Shown here: one piece after another, positions 42,191 through 51,430 of the stretch
Numbering within the stretch: the stretch's first letter is position 1
How the letters are laid out: every line of letters begins with the position of its first letter
From: Sepioteuthis lessoniana
Taxonomy: Eukaryota; Mollusca; Cephalopoda; Myopsida; Loliginidae
Length of the DNA stretch: 64,000 bases
NCBI GenBank assembly: GCA_963585895.1
Contig: OY757913.1
Location: 100,461,257 to 100,525,256 of the forward strand
Direction of reading: 5' to 3'
Notes under the pieces: model-generated
What the model was told of the DNA's origin: nothing
What the model saw: the letters and a program-made list of their open reading frames with translations, nothing else
The model's database searches: none
Program-made: the position numbers and the translations under genes

Positions 42191-42535
42191 ACTTAGAATA
42201 TTCAGACTATTGACCTCATCTTTATTGTTATAATCACAACATTTCGGCCGATATGTCCTTCCGCCTTCTTCAAGTGTTTAATTTCGAACTTGGGAGTTCA
42301 CACTGAATCTCGAACTGAACCCTTTACTTGAACCACAGGGGTAGATTGTTCCGGTTCAGTTAACTATGACCGGGTACAAGTGTTAGGTTATAGTGAGTAT
42401 TCTTTGTTAGTCTTACCGGTTGTTGGGATTGAACCTGCAATTGTGTGGACTCCCGAGTTCGACATAAAACACCCGAAGAAGGCCGAAGGACATATCTGCC
42501 GAAACGTTGTGATTATAACATCTCAGAAATTTAGA
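42191..42535. repeat. Foldback element, copy 1
   Basis: Left arm (ACATTTCGGCCGATATGTCC, GCCTTCTTCAAGTGTTTA, TCGAACTTGGGAG) and right arm (CTCCCGAGTTCG, ACACCCGAAGAAGGC, ATATCTGCCGAAACG) are inverted copies about 180 bp apart. The middle holds GGGTACAAGTGTTAGG and a B-box-like GATTGAACCTGC. Related to 49033-49521 and 59040-59775. Confidence 0.75.
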
Positions 42536-42539
42536 CAAA

Positions 42540-42974
42540 TAATGAACGTGAAATGTTTTTTTATGCTTTTCGAGTTTTAACTCGGCCATAACGTCTCGGA
42601 AGCGAGCAAAAGAAATTTGTTGAACAAAAAAGGTGATCACCTCAATTGAGAATATCAATCTGATTTTCCAAACTGTCTTACTTTTCATATAAACCTTCCT
42701 GACAACCCCACCACCAGAAAAACAAAAAAACAAAAACTGAACTCTCCTCTCTAAGAAAAAGTCCCTTCTTTTATTTTTGACCCAGGAAAACTCGCAAAAA
42801 TTTCAAAGTAAATTTATTTCATTTATAGCCAAACTTTCTGTCTTCATGGAAGGTTGTAGAAATTAAAATAATTTATTTTAATCAACAATTAAGTTTTTTT
42901 CAACATAACGGAGAGGAACTCGTCGAGGAGTTGTTAGATTATGAAGAAAAATGGTTTTGAATCCATATAAGAAT
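42540..42974. other. No recognisable gene
   Basis: Unassigned. The 106-codon minus frame over 42413-42733 is partly foldback sequence. Confidence 0.4.
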
Positions 42975-43095
42975 TTATAAAGATTTTCCCGAAGATGTAG
43001 CACAAGGCCTTGTGAATGGGGTACAAAATGAGTCACCAACTCATTTGTGTAGGTTTGCTAGTCTAGCTTGTTAACCATTACACAACCCGAAGAGG
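42975..43095 (-). repeat. SINE-G copy, diverged
   Basis: Minus-strand head (complement of CGGGTTGTGTAATGGTTAAC, AAGCTAGACTAGCAAACC) and the CCTTGTGAATGGGGTAC body. Confidence 0.65.
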
Positions 43096-43147
43096 CCAAG
43101 TTTTGAATCCATATTTATTGCTTAATATATATATATATATACTGGTT

Positions 43148-43405
43148 GCTATTGTCCAAGTGAGTAGAGTGTTCGTCAATGGGCAGGGAGACCTGGGTTC
43201 AATCCCATGTCGCGTCATACCAAAGACTCGAAAAATGGTACTTGATACCGCCTTGCTTAACACTCAGCAAGATAAGGTACATATCAAGGGTAAGTGAAGC
43301 AATCCAGGGAAAGGAGTAGCGCCCTCCCCTACATCTCGGTGTAGTAGCTATTGAAAAGGGAGCCTTCTGGTCGCCCTCGACTACGGTCGCCAACTTTAAT
43401 TTTGT
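43148..43405 (+). repeat. SINE-E copy, full length
   Basis: Head TGTCCAAGTGAGTAGAGTG, B box GGTTCAATCCC, body and tail (ACTACGGTCGCCAACTTTAA). TA tracts lie on both sides. Confidence 0.88.
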
Positions 43406-43424
43406 TACTTATATATATATATAT

Positions 43425-44300
43425 ATATGGGGCTGTAGAGTACACTGACTGCATCTGTGCTGAGGGGTAAGACTTCTTTCTAATGAGTGTCCTACATATG
43501 ACAATAAGCCATCTGATAGTGAGGCGTCAGTCCTGGGGCTTTGGGGAATGTGGAGTTCTTCTACATTGCCACTTTCTCAGATCCACTTTATCTGGAGTAG
43601 TAGTATCTGTTAGGGCCCTTTCTAAGAGTAAAATAGAACAGTGCTATCTTTTATTAGGGATTATTTTTTTTATAATGAATAGAACTATTTGTGTTAAATG
43701 GTTCCAAGTATTGCTATTTAGCTATGAGCAACCAATAGATTTATGATGAATAAAATTACTAATATTAAATAGCAGTTGCTGAAACGTGTTCAAACAAATC
43801 ACTAATATTAGATAGGATTATTGGTATTAGATAACTGTACTTGAAACCGTGCAACTGTGTGCAAACAGTGGATTCCTGTTTAAAAATAAAGTTACCAACC
43901 AACTCTTCATTTGAAAATCATTAAGCATATTTGTTGGAAGTGTAATGGTTATTGTCGCAGGAAATGGACACGGCGAAACGAGTTCAAATCCTGGACGAGA
44001 CTGATTGCATTTCACATAGCACTAATACCCTTGGGAAAGTTATGAATCCAATAATTCTCCCTTCAGCTAGGGGTAAATAGTAGGGCAGACTAGATTCTTC
44101 AGCCTTGGTGAGGCAACTAGTCTAGGAGAAGGAAAACTCTGAATTAAAACTTGTTAAACTCCGTTTTGAAAAATTGACCTTGTGTTATATCCTGCCCGAG
44201 TGGAGGGGTTGGTAAATATGATAAAGCATATTTGTATATAAAGAGGATTTGGCATTAAATAACCATCATGAGTTGATATGCCATTAAAACAAATAACCTA
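43425..44300 (+). repeat. D element split by a SINE-B
   Basis: Head GGGGCTGTAGAGTACACTG, GACTGCATCTGTGC, D middle and body to 43934. After the SINE-B the tail resumes (GGCATTAAATAACCATCATG, ATGCCATTAAAAC) at 44250-44290. Confidence 0.82.
43935..44223 (+). repeat. SINE-B copy nested in a D element, with target-site duplication
   Basis: 12-bp flanking repeat aagcatatttgt (43923-43934 and 44224-44235). Head GTGTAATGGTTATTGTCGC, B box, core (TAGGGGTAAATAGTAGG), body, tail CCGAGTGGAGGGGTTGGTAA. Confidence 0.92.
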
Positions 44301-44574
44301 ACGTAATAGGGAAATTGAAACGTTTACTATATTTGAAACTATCTTACTGTGTACAAACGAACGAATAATACTGATTAAAATTGTTAGTGTTAGATAATAA
44401 TACTTGAAACCATTTAAGTATGTGCAAATAGAATTATTAAAGTTAGATAGCAACGCCTGAATCCATTTAACTGAGTGCAAAAAATTAATCGCAAACCATT
44501 TAACTGTACACAAACGAATGAGCTCTGGCTCGTTTAAAAATAATGTTATCTATAAATTGTTCGTTTACAAATTT

Positions 44575-44614
<40 letters not shown>

Positions 44615-44685
44615 AACAGGATTCCGCATTAAATAACCTACAAGGGTTGATATGACATAAAATACAACCAACTAACCAAATTAAT
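44300..44685 (+). repeat. D-type body and tail
   Basis: AACCATTTAACTGTGTGCAAA-like subunits, a TG tract (44576-44612), and a D tail (CGCATTAAATAACCTACAAG). Confidence 0.7.
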
Positions 44686-44691
44686 ATATAT

Positions 44692-45095
44692 ATAACCGGC
44701 CCAGTTGGTTGAGTCTTCGCCAATGGCTCGAGAGACTGTGTAATTGAGAAAGAAATGGTGTAAAGTTGGTTATCAACAAATATTTCTTAAATTGTTTCTA
44801 TGGATCTTAAATGCAGAACAGTTTTACGATACAAAATATTCAATATTCTATTAAGAATCTTTCTATTTGCTTAGTTGGTAGAGTGTTCGCCAATGGTCTA
44901 GGAGACCAGGGTTCAATCCCTGGTCGAGTCATACCAAAGACTCAAAAAATGCTACTTGATACTTCCTTGCTTAAAACTCAGTATTCTAAGGTACGTGTTA
45001 AGGGTAAAGTGGAGCAATCCAGGGAAAGGAGTAGCGCCCTTCCTTACATCTTGATGTAGTAGCTATTGAAATGGAAGCCTTCGGGTCATCCATTT
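44692..45095 (+). repeat. Composite: SINE-E head, 130-bp linker, SINE-E
   Basis: A partial E head (44692-44733, CCAGTTGGTTGAGTCTTCGC) leads to a linker (44735-44865) and then a full SINE-E (44866-45095, AGACCAGGGTTCAATCCC). The linker plus E recurs at 49535-49905. The linker is much better conserved between the two places than the SINE that follows. Confidence 0.8.
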
Positions 45096-45111
45096 ATATA
45101 TATGTGTGTGT

Positions 45112-45360
45112 GTGTGTGTGTTCGTAGTGTAATGGTTATCGTCGTAGGAAATGGACAGAACGACATAAAAATCTGGACTTAGCGCTAATACTTTCGGAGA
45201 AGGAATGCATCTAATTATTCTCCTTCTTGCTATGGGTAAATAGTAGGATAGACTGTGCTCTTTGATACTTGTATGTCTACTGATATAGAAGGGAAACTCT
45301 GAATTCAAGCCTGCTGAACTCCACTTAAAAATTGACCTTCTGATACATCTTGCGCTGGGG
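45112..45360 (+). repeat. SINE-B copy, diverged
   Basis: Head TTCGTAGTGTAATGGTTATC, part of the core (GCTATGGGTAAATAGTAGG), B body. Begins at a TG tract. Confidence 0.78.
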
Positions 45361-45379
45361 TTGGGTATATTTATATATA

Positions 45380-45900
45380 TATATATATATAGGCATCATT
45401 TTCTTTTTTAAAACCTATTTAATTAAATAGAACAGACACCTCCTGCTTGTCTATTCTGTTTTCGATCTCTTCAAGGCTCTGTATGTGTCGTTTGATTTCT
45501 GGATGTAATGAATTCAGGAAGGCGCCGTATTTTTCCCCTAGTACTTCAGAGGAAGGATTAATGAATGACAAACACAATGACGAGATATATACATTGATAT
45601 AAAAAGTATGAGGAGGAACAACTGGGAGATGAATTTACGAAAGAACTTTGTGGTAAGAGGAAAAATTGGTTGGAAAGGTGTTAAAGGTATTTTAGAACGA
45701 AGCTATTATATTCAAAGTTGATTTTGTTCAAGGAAAATTTGTCAACCTTTATATTGAGAGCTTGAAGATTTAGATTTTTTTTTCTTTATGTAATATGGAG
45801 GTGTTTTCAGTTGGAATTCTTCTGTGTACAGAGGTGGGGCAAAAATGTGTTTGGAGGTGTTGATAATCGGCAAACAAGATATGTCTGTCCTATTTAATCA
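45380..45900. other. No recognisable gene
   Basis: Unassigned sequence. Confidence 0.4.
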
Positions 45901-45914
45901 AACATACGCTCCCC

Positions 45915-46204
45915 ACGGGGGTTGAGCACTCTAGCAAAGGAATTTACGGCTGCCACTCGAGTAATGCAAAGCTCGTCTAACGAATTGAGCCTTCTGGTAT
46001 CAGGTAAGGTATAAATGTAAACAAAACGAAGGCTACTATTTAATGCTTTATAATTCCAGTGCCGACGTGGTTCGCTTGTTGGCAGAGCGGTATGATACTA
46101 AGTCTAACGTGAAGTCGGGCGGATTTCGATCCCAACTTTAAGCGTCCTAGGTGTCTAGCCACACTGAAGAGTTGTGATACAGCGAAACAGTTTGTCTGTG
46201 AATG

Positions 46205-46210
<6 letters not shown>
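45915..46210 (+). repeat. F element copy 3 (ribozyme SINE), long copy
   Basis: Upstream block GTAATGCAAAGCTCGTC, GAATTGAGCCTTCTGG and GTAAGGTATAAATG as in copy 2. Then a tRNA-like segment with A-box consensus match TGGCAGAGCGG and B-box-like TTTCGATCCC, the GTGTCTAGCC block, the ribozyme, and a TA tract (46209-46236). Confidence 0.78.
46152..46207 (+). ncRNA. Hammerhead ribozyme, copy 3, intact core with compensatory stem II change
   Basis: CCACA (46159-46163), CTGAAGA (46164-46170), stem II GTTG/CAGC with loop TGATA (46171-46183), GAAAC (46184-46188), GTC with C17 at 46196, then TGTGA. The loop-closing stem II pair is G-C where other copies have C-G, and a U-A pair has become U-G. Both keep pairing. 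Outer stem I TGTC/GACA is kept, and only the last inner stem I pair is lost. All core bases known to be required are present. Confidence 0.8.
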
Positions 46211-46235
<25 letters not shown>

Positions 46236-46389
46236 TGAATGAAAATAATGAAAAAACTAGGAATACTCTAGTTTTGTGTTATTTATTTTTTTGATTGTTC
46301 TCAACTTGTTTTTGTGAATAAATTTTTGTCGAAAGATTCAAAAAAATATTTTTTGTTCTGTAAGAGAAGCAATGAAAAATCATCTGATC

Positions 46390-46391
46390 AT

Positions 46392-46422
<31 letters not shown>

Positions 46423-46427
46423 CATAC

Positions 46428-46480
<53 letters not shown>
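46390..46480. repeat. CA and TA microsatellites
   Basis: CA tract (46391-46419) and TA tract (46433-46479). Confidence 0.92.
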
Positions 46481-46482
<2 letters not shown>

Positions 46483-46874
46483 TATCAAAACAGTACTAGT
46501 CTGGATAGCTATTGATTGTGAATTTAACCTATATTTTGTATTCTAGATGAGTTGCCTTCAGTTGTAAACACGAAGAGAGCTGCAAAGATGCACACAACAG
46601 ATAGTGTCTTAATACACTTATTACTCTCATACAGACAGACACACGTCTGAGTCTATATTTACGCAGTAAGTCTCTTATGGGACTAACCGTATATTAAACG
46701 AAATACTCTCTCTATGTGAACATACAGAAAGCGACTCGCACATAACTATTCTCGTAGAAAGAACAATCTCTTTATGTCTGATCGATAAAAATTTCTAGAA
46801 TAATTCGAATGCCTATTTCTCTTCGGTTCAGTTTGTCATAGAAATAACCTAAGAGCGGACGCGGTGGGGTGGGG

Positions 46875-46905
<31 letters not shown>

Positions 46906-47100
46906 CAATAGACGACGAAATGCGGTGAAACACTTGTGATGTGCTGCTACTACTACTACAAGCAGTTATCAAAATACACAAGATGGATTCAATTAACAAC
47001 AATGATGATAGATCGAAAGACTAAATAACTTTTATTGATTACCTCTTTTTTTTTCTAATAACCAAAGTAGTATATATGTGTTACGACATGATAATACATT
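46481..47100. other. No recognisable gene
   Basis: A GA tract lies at 46874-46902. The rest is unassigned. Confidence 0.4.
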
Positions 47101-47103
47101 AGA

Positions 47104-47385
47104 GACGCGCTTAGCGTAACGGTTAGAGGTGGAATCGGCGACACGCGTTCAAATCCTGGTCATGGCTTTTTGCGTTTCACTTCCGGCTAATGCCCCTGGG
47201 GAAAAGCATGAACCGGTTGCTTCTCCAATCATTTATAGATAAATAGTAAAACAGACTAGATTCTTCTGGCCTTGGTTAAGCAACCAGCCCAGAAAAAAAC
47301 TCTTAAATTCGAACCAGCTTTACTCCGCTTAAAATTGATCTTGTTTCATATCTTGTCCATGGCTGATAGGTTAAGTAAATAAATA
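47104..47385 (+). repeat. SINE-B relative, diverged
   Basis: Head GCGCTTAGCGTAACGGTTAG, B box GTTCAAATCCTGG, core CCCTGGGGAAAAGCATGAAC and B body with about 20 percent divergence. It may be a subfamily. Confidence 0.75.
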
Positions 47386-47419
47386 CCTGATACAATTGTA
47401 ATATATGAATATTTATTTG

Positions 47420-47451
<32 letters not shown>

Positions 47452-47695
47452 GCATATTAGTTTTTTTATATATTTAAGAGCATGGATTCTTATCTGCGAC
47501 CGCTGGTCATGCTGTCTTTATACTACAATCATTAGGCAGAAAAAGAAAGCTTTTGTAAAATTCGAAAAAAAACAAACAAAAACTCTAAAAGATAGTCAAA
47601 AGAATGCGTATAAGTCTATCACAGATACTGAGCACCCTCCAAATAATACCGTATTTAGTCAGCCACCAATTGAGATACTAACAACCGTATATTGT

Positions 47696-47751
<56 letters not shown>

Positions 47752-47754
<3 letters not shown>

Positions 47755-47807
47755 CATCCACAGACAGACTGTTTCGTTCTATCAGAACTCTTCAGTGTGG
47801 CTAGACA
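47752..47807 (-). ncRNA. Hammerhead ribozyme, copy 4, fully intact
   Basis: Minus strand: outer stem I TGTC/GACA, a UAG/AU internal loop, inner stem I CCACA/TGTGG (47796-47800 and 47758-47762), CTGAAGA (47789-47795), stem II GTTC/GAAC with loop TGATA (47776-47788), GAAAC (47771-47775), GTC triplet (47763-47765). No mismatch in stems I and II and no core change. Stem III is short (A-U, C-G, A-U with a 3-nt loop). Best copy for an activity test. Confidence 0.85.
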
Positions 47808-47873
47808 CGCAGGACGCTCGAAGCCGGGATCGAAACCTGTCCAAATTTACGTTAGACTAAGCTTCAAACCTGT

Positions 47874-47880
<7 letters not shown>
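47752..47880 (-). repeat. F element copy 4 (ribozyme SINE), truncated at the A box
   Basis: Minus strand from GCCGACAGGTTTG (truncated A-box region) through TTTCGATCCCGG (B-box-like), GCGTGTCTAGC and the ribozyme, ending at a TA tract (47700-47750). Another TA tract (47880-47904) bounds the other side. Confidence 0.8.
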
Positions 47881-47904
<24 letters not shown>

Positions 47905-48159
47905 ACAACCGTTATATATATATATATATAACAACCGTATATTGTTGCTATATATATATATATATATATAGCAACAATATACGGTTGTTACTATCTCAAT
48001 TGGTGGGTTTGTGGCAGACTAAATACGGTATTATTTGGAGGGTGCTCAGTATCTGTGATAGACTTATACGCAATTCTAACATAAACATTCTTTTGACTAT
48101 CTTTTAGAGTTTTTTTTTTTCGAATTTATATATATATATATATATATATAAAGAAAAAT

Positions 48160-48260
48160 TGATAACAAGGTAATCCAAGTAGAAGGAGAGATTTATTGAG
48201 AAGCAAAGTCTATAGCGTCTCTGTTCCAGTGAACCATCATCAGGACTATGAGGGATGATA
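48160..48260 (-). repeat. Penelope-type terminal motif
   Basis: Minus strand CCTGATGATGGTTCACTGG, ACAGAGACGC and then GCTTCTCAATAAATCTC, which resembles ends of PLE-type repeats with a CTGATGA...GAAAC-like pair (here GAGAC). Confidence 0.4.
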
Positions 48261-48733
48261 TTAGTGATGTTAAATCAACGATGGATGTATAAAAATGCAA
48301 AATGCTAAAACCTAGAGAAAATTTGTATAACAAATATATACATATATATATATATATATATAGAGAGAGAGGGATCTGTATGTATATAATTACTTGATTA
48401 TAATTTTCATGATGATGTTCTAATTAAAGTGGTATGTGTTATAATACTATGAGCTTGGATATCATTCCACACACACACAGACACAACTATACACTAATGG
48501 GAAGATCACACCCAAACAACAGACAGCAAATTTATTCTCAGGAACTTAAGTCTGATAAAGGCCAAAATAAATAAAACTGTATTAACTTAAAAAGAAAAAA
48601 AACCTAGCTATTCTTCAAACAAATTAAATGAACAAACAAACGATTTCCTTTGATTGTGTAGCACGGGACGTGATAATTGCGAATGACTATGTAATAAGTT
48701 GTCAAATTTTCTGAGACGAAGCTTGATGATTTT
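48261..48733. other. No recognisable gene
   Basis: TA and GA tracts near 48330-48370. Unassigned otherwise. Confidence 0.4.
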
Positions 48734-48749
48734 TATCATTAAGGGTTTT

Positions 48750-49032
48750 TTTGGGAGGTGCCTGTGGTGTAGTCGTTATCGTCGTAGGAAATGGACACGG
48801 CGACACGAGTTCAAATCCTGGACGAGACTGATTGCATTTCACATAGCACTAATACCCTTGGGAAAGGTATGAATCCAATTATTCTCCCTCCAGCTATGGG
48901 TAAATAGTAGGACAGACTAGGTTCTTCAGCCTTGGTTAGGAGAAGGAAAACTCTGAATTCAAACCTGTTAAACTCCGCTTAAAAACTGACCTTGTGTCAT
49001 ATCCTGCACGAGCGGAGGGGGTTGGTAAATAG
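48750..49032 (+). repeat. SINE-B copy, near consensus, inserted into a foldback end, with target-site duplication
   Basis: 16-bp flanking repeat tatcattaagggtttt (48734-48749 and 49033-49048). Near-consensus head (GGTGCCTGTGGTGTAG), B box, core and tail. A short deletion (GAGGCAACTAGTCT region) is present in the body. The target is the outermost end of the foldback element at 49033-49521. Confidence 0.93.
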
Positions 49033-49521
49033 TATCATTAAGGGTTTTCAGAATATTGCCTTCATCTTTATTGTTATTTCCTTAACGTTTCGGCCGAAAT
49101 GTCATCCGGCCTTCTTCAGGTGTTTGTCGAACTCGGCAACCTTCATGGAACTTCGAACTACGTCCTTTATTGAATCTACGGGGGTCGCCTGTTCTGATTC
49201 CGTAAGCCAGCGGGACACATAGCGTAACGGTTACAGGCGTTGGTTCCCTAAGCTTCTAAGGAGATAATCTTTTGGAAGTTGCAGGTTCAATCCGGACTTC
49301 AGGCGAGTAACAATACTAGAATACTTAACACTTGTACCCGGTTATGGCTAACGGAATCAGAACAAGCGACCCCCATGGATTCAATAAAGGACATATTTCG
49401 AAGTTCCGTGACGGTTCCCGAGTTCGACAAACACCTGAAGAAGGCCGGAGGACATATCGGCCGAAACTTTGTGGAAATAACAATAAAGATGAAGACAATA
49501 GTCCGAAAACCCTTAATGATA
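49033..49521. repeat. Foldback element, copy 2, with tRNA-like centre
   Basis: The ends TATCATTAAGGGTTTTC and the complement of GAAAACCCTTAATGATA are inverted repeats. The arms continue through CTTCATCTTTATTGTTAT, CGTTTCGGCCGAAATG, GCCTTCTTCAGGTGTTTGTC (49049-49150 against 49400-49521). The centre contains an A-box-like TAGCGTAACGG (about 49221-49231), a long variable-arm-like stretch and a B-box-like GGTTCAATCC (about 49283-49292), like a Ser/Leu-type tRNA. Confidence 0.8.
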
Positions 49522-49534
49522 AAGAAAAGACTGA

Positions 49535-49905
49535 GTAATTGAAAAAGAAATGGTGTAAAGTTGATTATCAAGAATTATTTCTTAAATTGTTTCTATGGAT
49601 CTTAAATGCAGAACAGTTTTACGATACAAAATATTCAATATTCTATTAAGAATCTTTCTATTTGCTTAGTTGGTAGAGTGTTCGACAATGGTCTAGGAGA
49701 CCAGGATTTAATCCCTGGTCACGTCATACCAAAGACTTTAAAAATGGTACTTGATACCTCCTAGCTTAATACTCAGCAATATAAGGTACTATCAAGGGTA
49801 AAGTGGAACAGGGAAAGGAGTAGTGCTCTCCCGTACACTTTGGCGTAGTAGATATTGAAAAGAGAGCCTTCTGGTTGCCCTCGACTAAGGTCGCCAACTT
49901 TTCTC
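49535..49905 (+). repeat. 130-bp linker followed by SINE-E (second copy)
   Basis: 49535-49664 matches the linker at 44735-44865 almost base for base (CTTAAATTGTTTCTATGG, TGCAGAACAGTTTTACGATA). The SINE-E at 49665-49905 has a damaged B box (GATTTAATCCC) and a 6-bp deletion in GGAGCAATCC. Confidence 0.85.
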
Positions 49906-50540
49906 TTTTTATTTAATAACAATGTTTTATAATCTTCCAAATCTAATCTAAATAATTTAGAAATATTTTAAGATATTCTTACGAATTAATTTAATAAATA
50001 TTTTAATGCATTTTAAATAGGATACTCTTTTTCGACCGATTCTCCCGACAGAAAGTGTCTACACAATATATTTTATTGAAATAATCAACAGAAAACTTTG
50101 TAAGATAGAAAATATATCAGTTTTATTTTATGCAGTTTGATGCCCAATTAAGTGCAAATTTTATGTATCTCCGCAGAAAATTTTCTGAATTTTTTAATTT
50201 TAAAAGTTTTCCAGATAGTTATTTTATGTTTTACCTGATTGTTTTTAAAGATATGAATTTCTTAAAATCAAATAAGGGGTGATAGTCTGTCTTTAACAGA
50301 AAATATATTTTAGTTAAGTTTTCATTATGATCCCATTGCAAATATAAATATCTTTAATTGAATAAATCCTGAAAATTTCATTAAAATCTACGAGTTTGTT
50401 GATTGGGGAAGAATTTTAAGATTAGCTTTAACAATGATTCTGCAATCCTACTCTCTAACTTTCTCTGTCAAATCTTCAATAAATTGGTGAAAAAATGACG
50501 TTTGAACACATATCTAAATAATATTCCTTCACATATATTG
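49906..50540. other. No recognisable gene
   Basis: Very AT-rich unassigned sequence. Confidence 0.45.
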
Positions 50541-50544
50541 TTGG

Positions 50545-50792
50545 CCTAATGAATATTGTGTTCATCAATGGTCCGGAAGACCGGGGTTTAATTCCTGGTC
50601 GAGTCATACCAAAGACTCAAAAAATGGTACTTGATGCCGACTTGCTTAACACTCAGCATTATAAGGTAAGGATCAAGGGTAAAATGGAGCAATCCATGGA
50701 AGGAAGTAGCGCCCTCTCCTACACCTCGGTGTAGTAGGTATTGAAAAGGAAGCCTTCATGTCACCCTCGACTAAGGTCGTCAACTTTGCTAT
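50545..50792 (+). repeat. SINE-E copy
   Basis: Head TAATGAATATTGTGTTCATC (diverged), GGTTTAATTCCTGGTCG, body and tail (ACTAAGGTCGTCAACTTTGC). Confidence 0.85.
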
Positions 50793-50834
50793 ATACTTAT
50801 ATTGTTGATATTAATCAGGTAAAATTATCAAGTG

Positions 50835-50897
<63 letters not shown>

Positions 50898-51156
50898 GTC
50901 TTCACGTACGGACATTTAACTCGAATAGGACATTTACAGACACAAATTTGGAATTAAACAAAATCATAACAGCCTATCGAAACAAAATTTACAACAAAAA
51001 GAACGGCTTGAACTTAACTTAGCCATTAAGAATTTAAAATCTCCTGAAGAAGACGTGTCGAGCTCAAGTATACGAAATAATAAAAACCTAAATAAGAAAA
51101 TCATTTGTGGCTTTATTCATTTTGATAATTATAATGATAATAATAATAATAATAAT

Positions 51157-51198
<42 letters not shown>
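50835..51198. repeat. TA/GA and AAT/TA microsatellites around a PLE-like end
   Basis: TA tract 50837-50882, GA 50883-50897, AAT 51138-51162 and TA 51163-51199. Between them CTCCTGAAGAAGACGTGTCG and AAACCTAAATAAGAAAATCA resemble Penelope-type 3' ends, and the preceding frame (FTDTNLELNKIITAYRNK) could be a PLE or LINE protein tail, but I cannot assign it. Confidence 0.5.
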
Positions 51199-51202
<4 letters not shown>

Positions 51203-51329
51203 TGGGTGTATTCGTGGAAATTTTGAATGGTGTAGGGTTTATTTTGAATCTTTAAAATTGTTGTCATTTGACATATTTGCTTTGATGCCTACATTCATAT
51301 ATCAAATCATTTCTTTTATTGAAGGTTTT

Positions 51330-51430
51330 CTGGTTGTTTTCTTTGTTAAATTGCATGTCAACCTTTGTTTAATGTTAGTTTAACGATTATAGCTTCCAGT
51401 TAAATACAGTAAAATGTATCTTCACAGCCA
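51330..51430 (-). repeat. SINE-A tail remnant
   Basis: GGTTGTTTTCTTTGTTAAAT, GCATGTCAACCTTTG resemble the tail complement. Strongly diverged. Confidence 0.4.

Larger units (their letters stand above)
47558..48127. repeat. Large inverted repeat (about 145-bp arms) enclosing F element copy 4
   Basis: The left arm (47558-47697) and the complement of the right arm (47972-48127) are nearly identical (for instance GATACTGAGCACCCTCC, AATAATACCGTATTTAGT, ACAACCGTATATTGTTG). They differ by a 16-bp and an 8-bp indel and a few bases. The loop holds TA tracts, F copy 4 and two extra pieces of the ACAACCGT arm end (near 47906 and 47931). Confidence 0.9.

Noticed and set aside
49221-49310. A tRNA gene inside the foldback element
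   Set aside because: A- and B-box-like sequences are present, but I cannot fold an acceptor stem and cloverleaf; it is treated as tRNA-like only.
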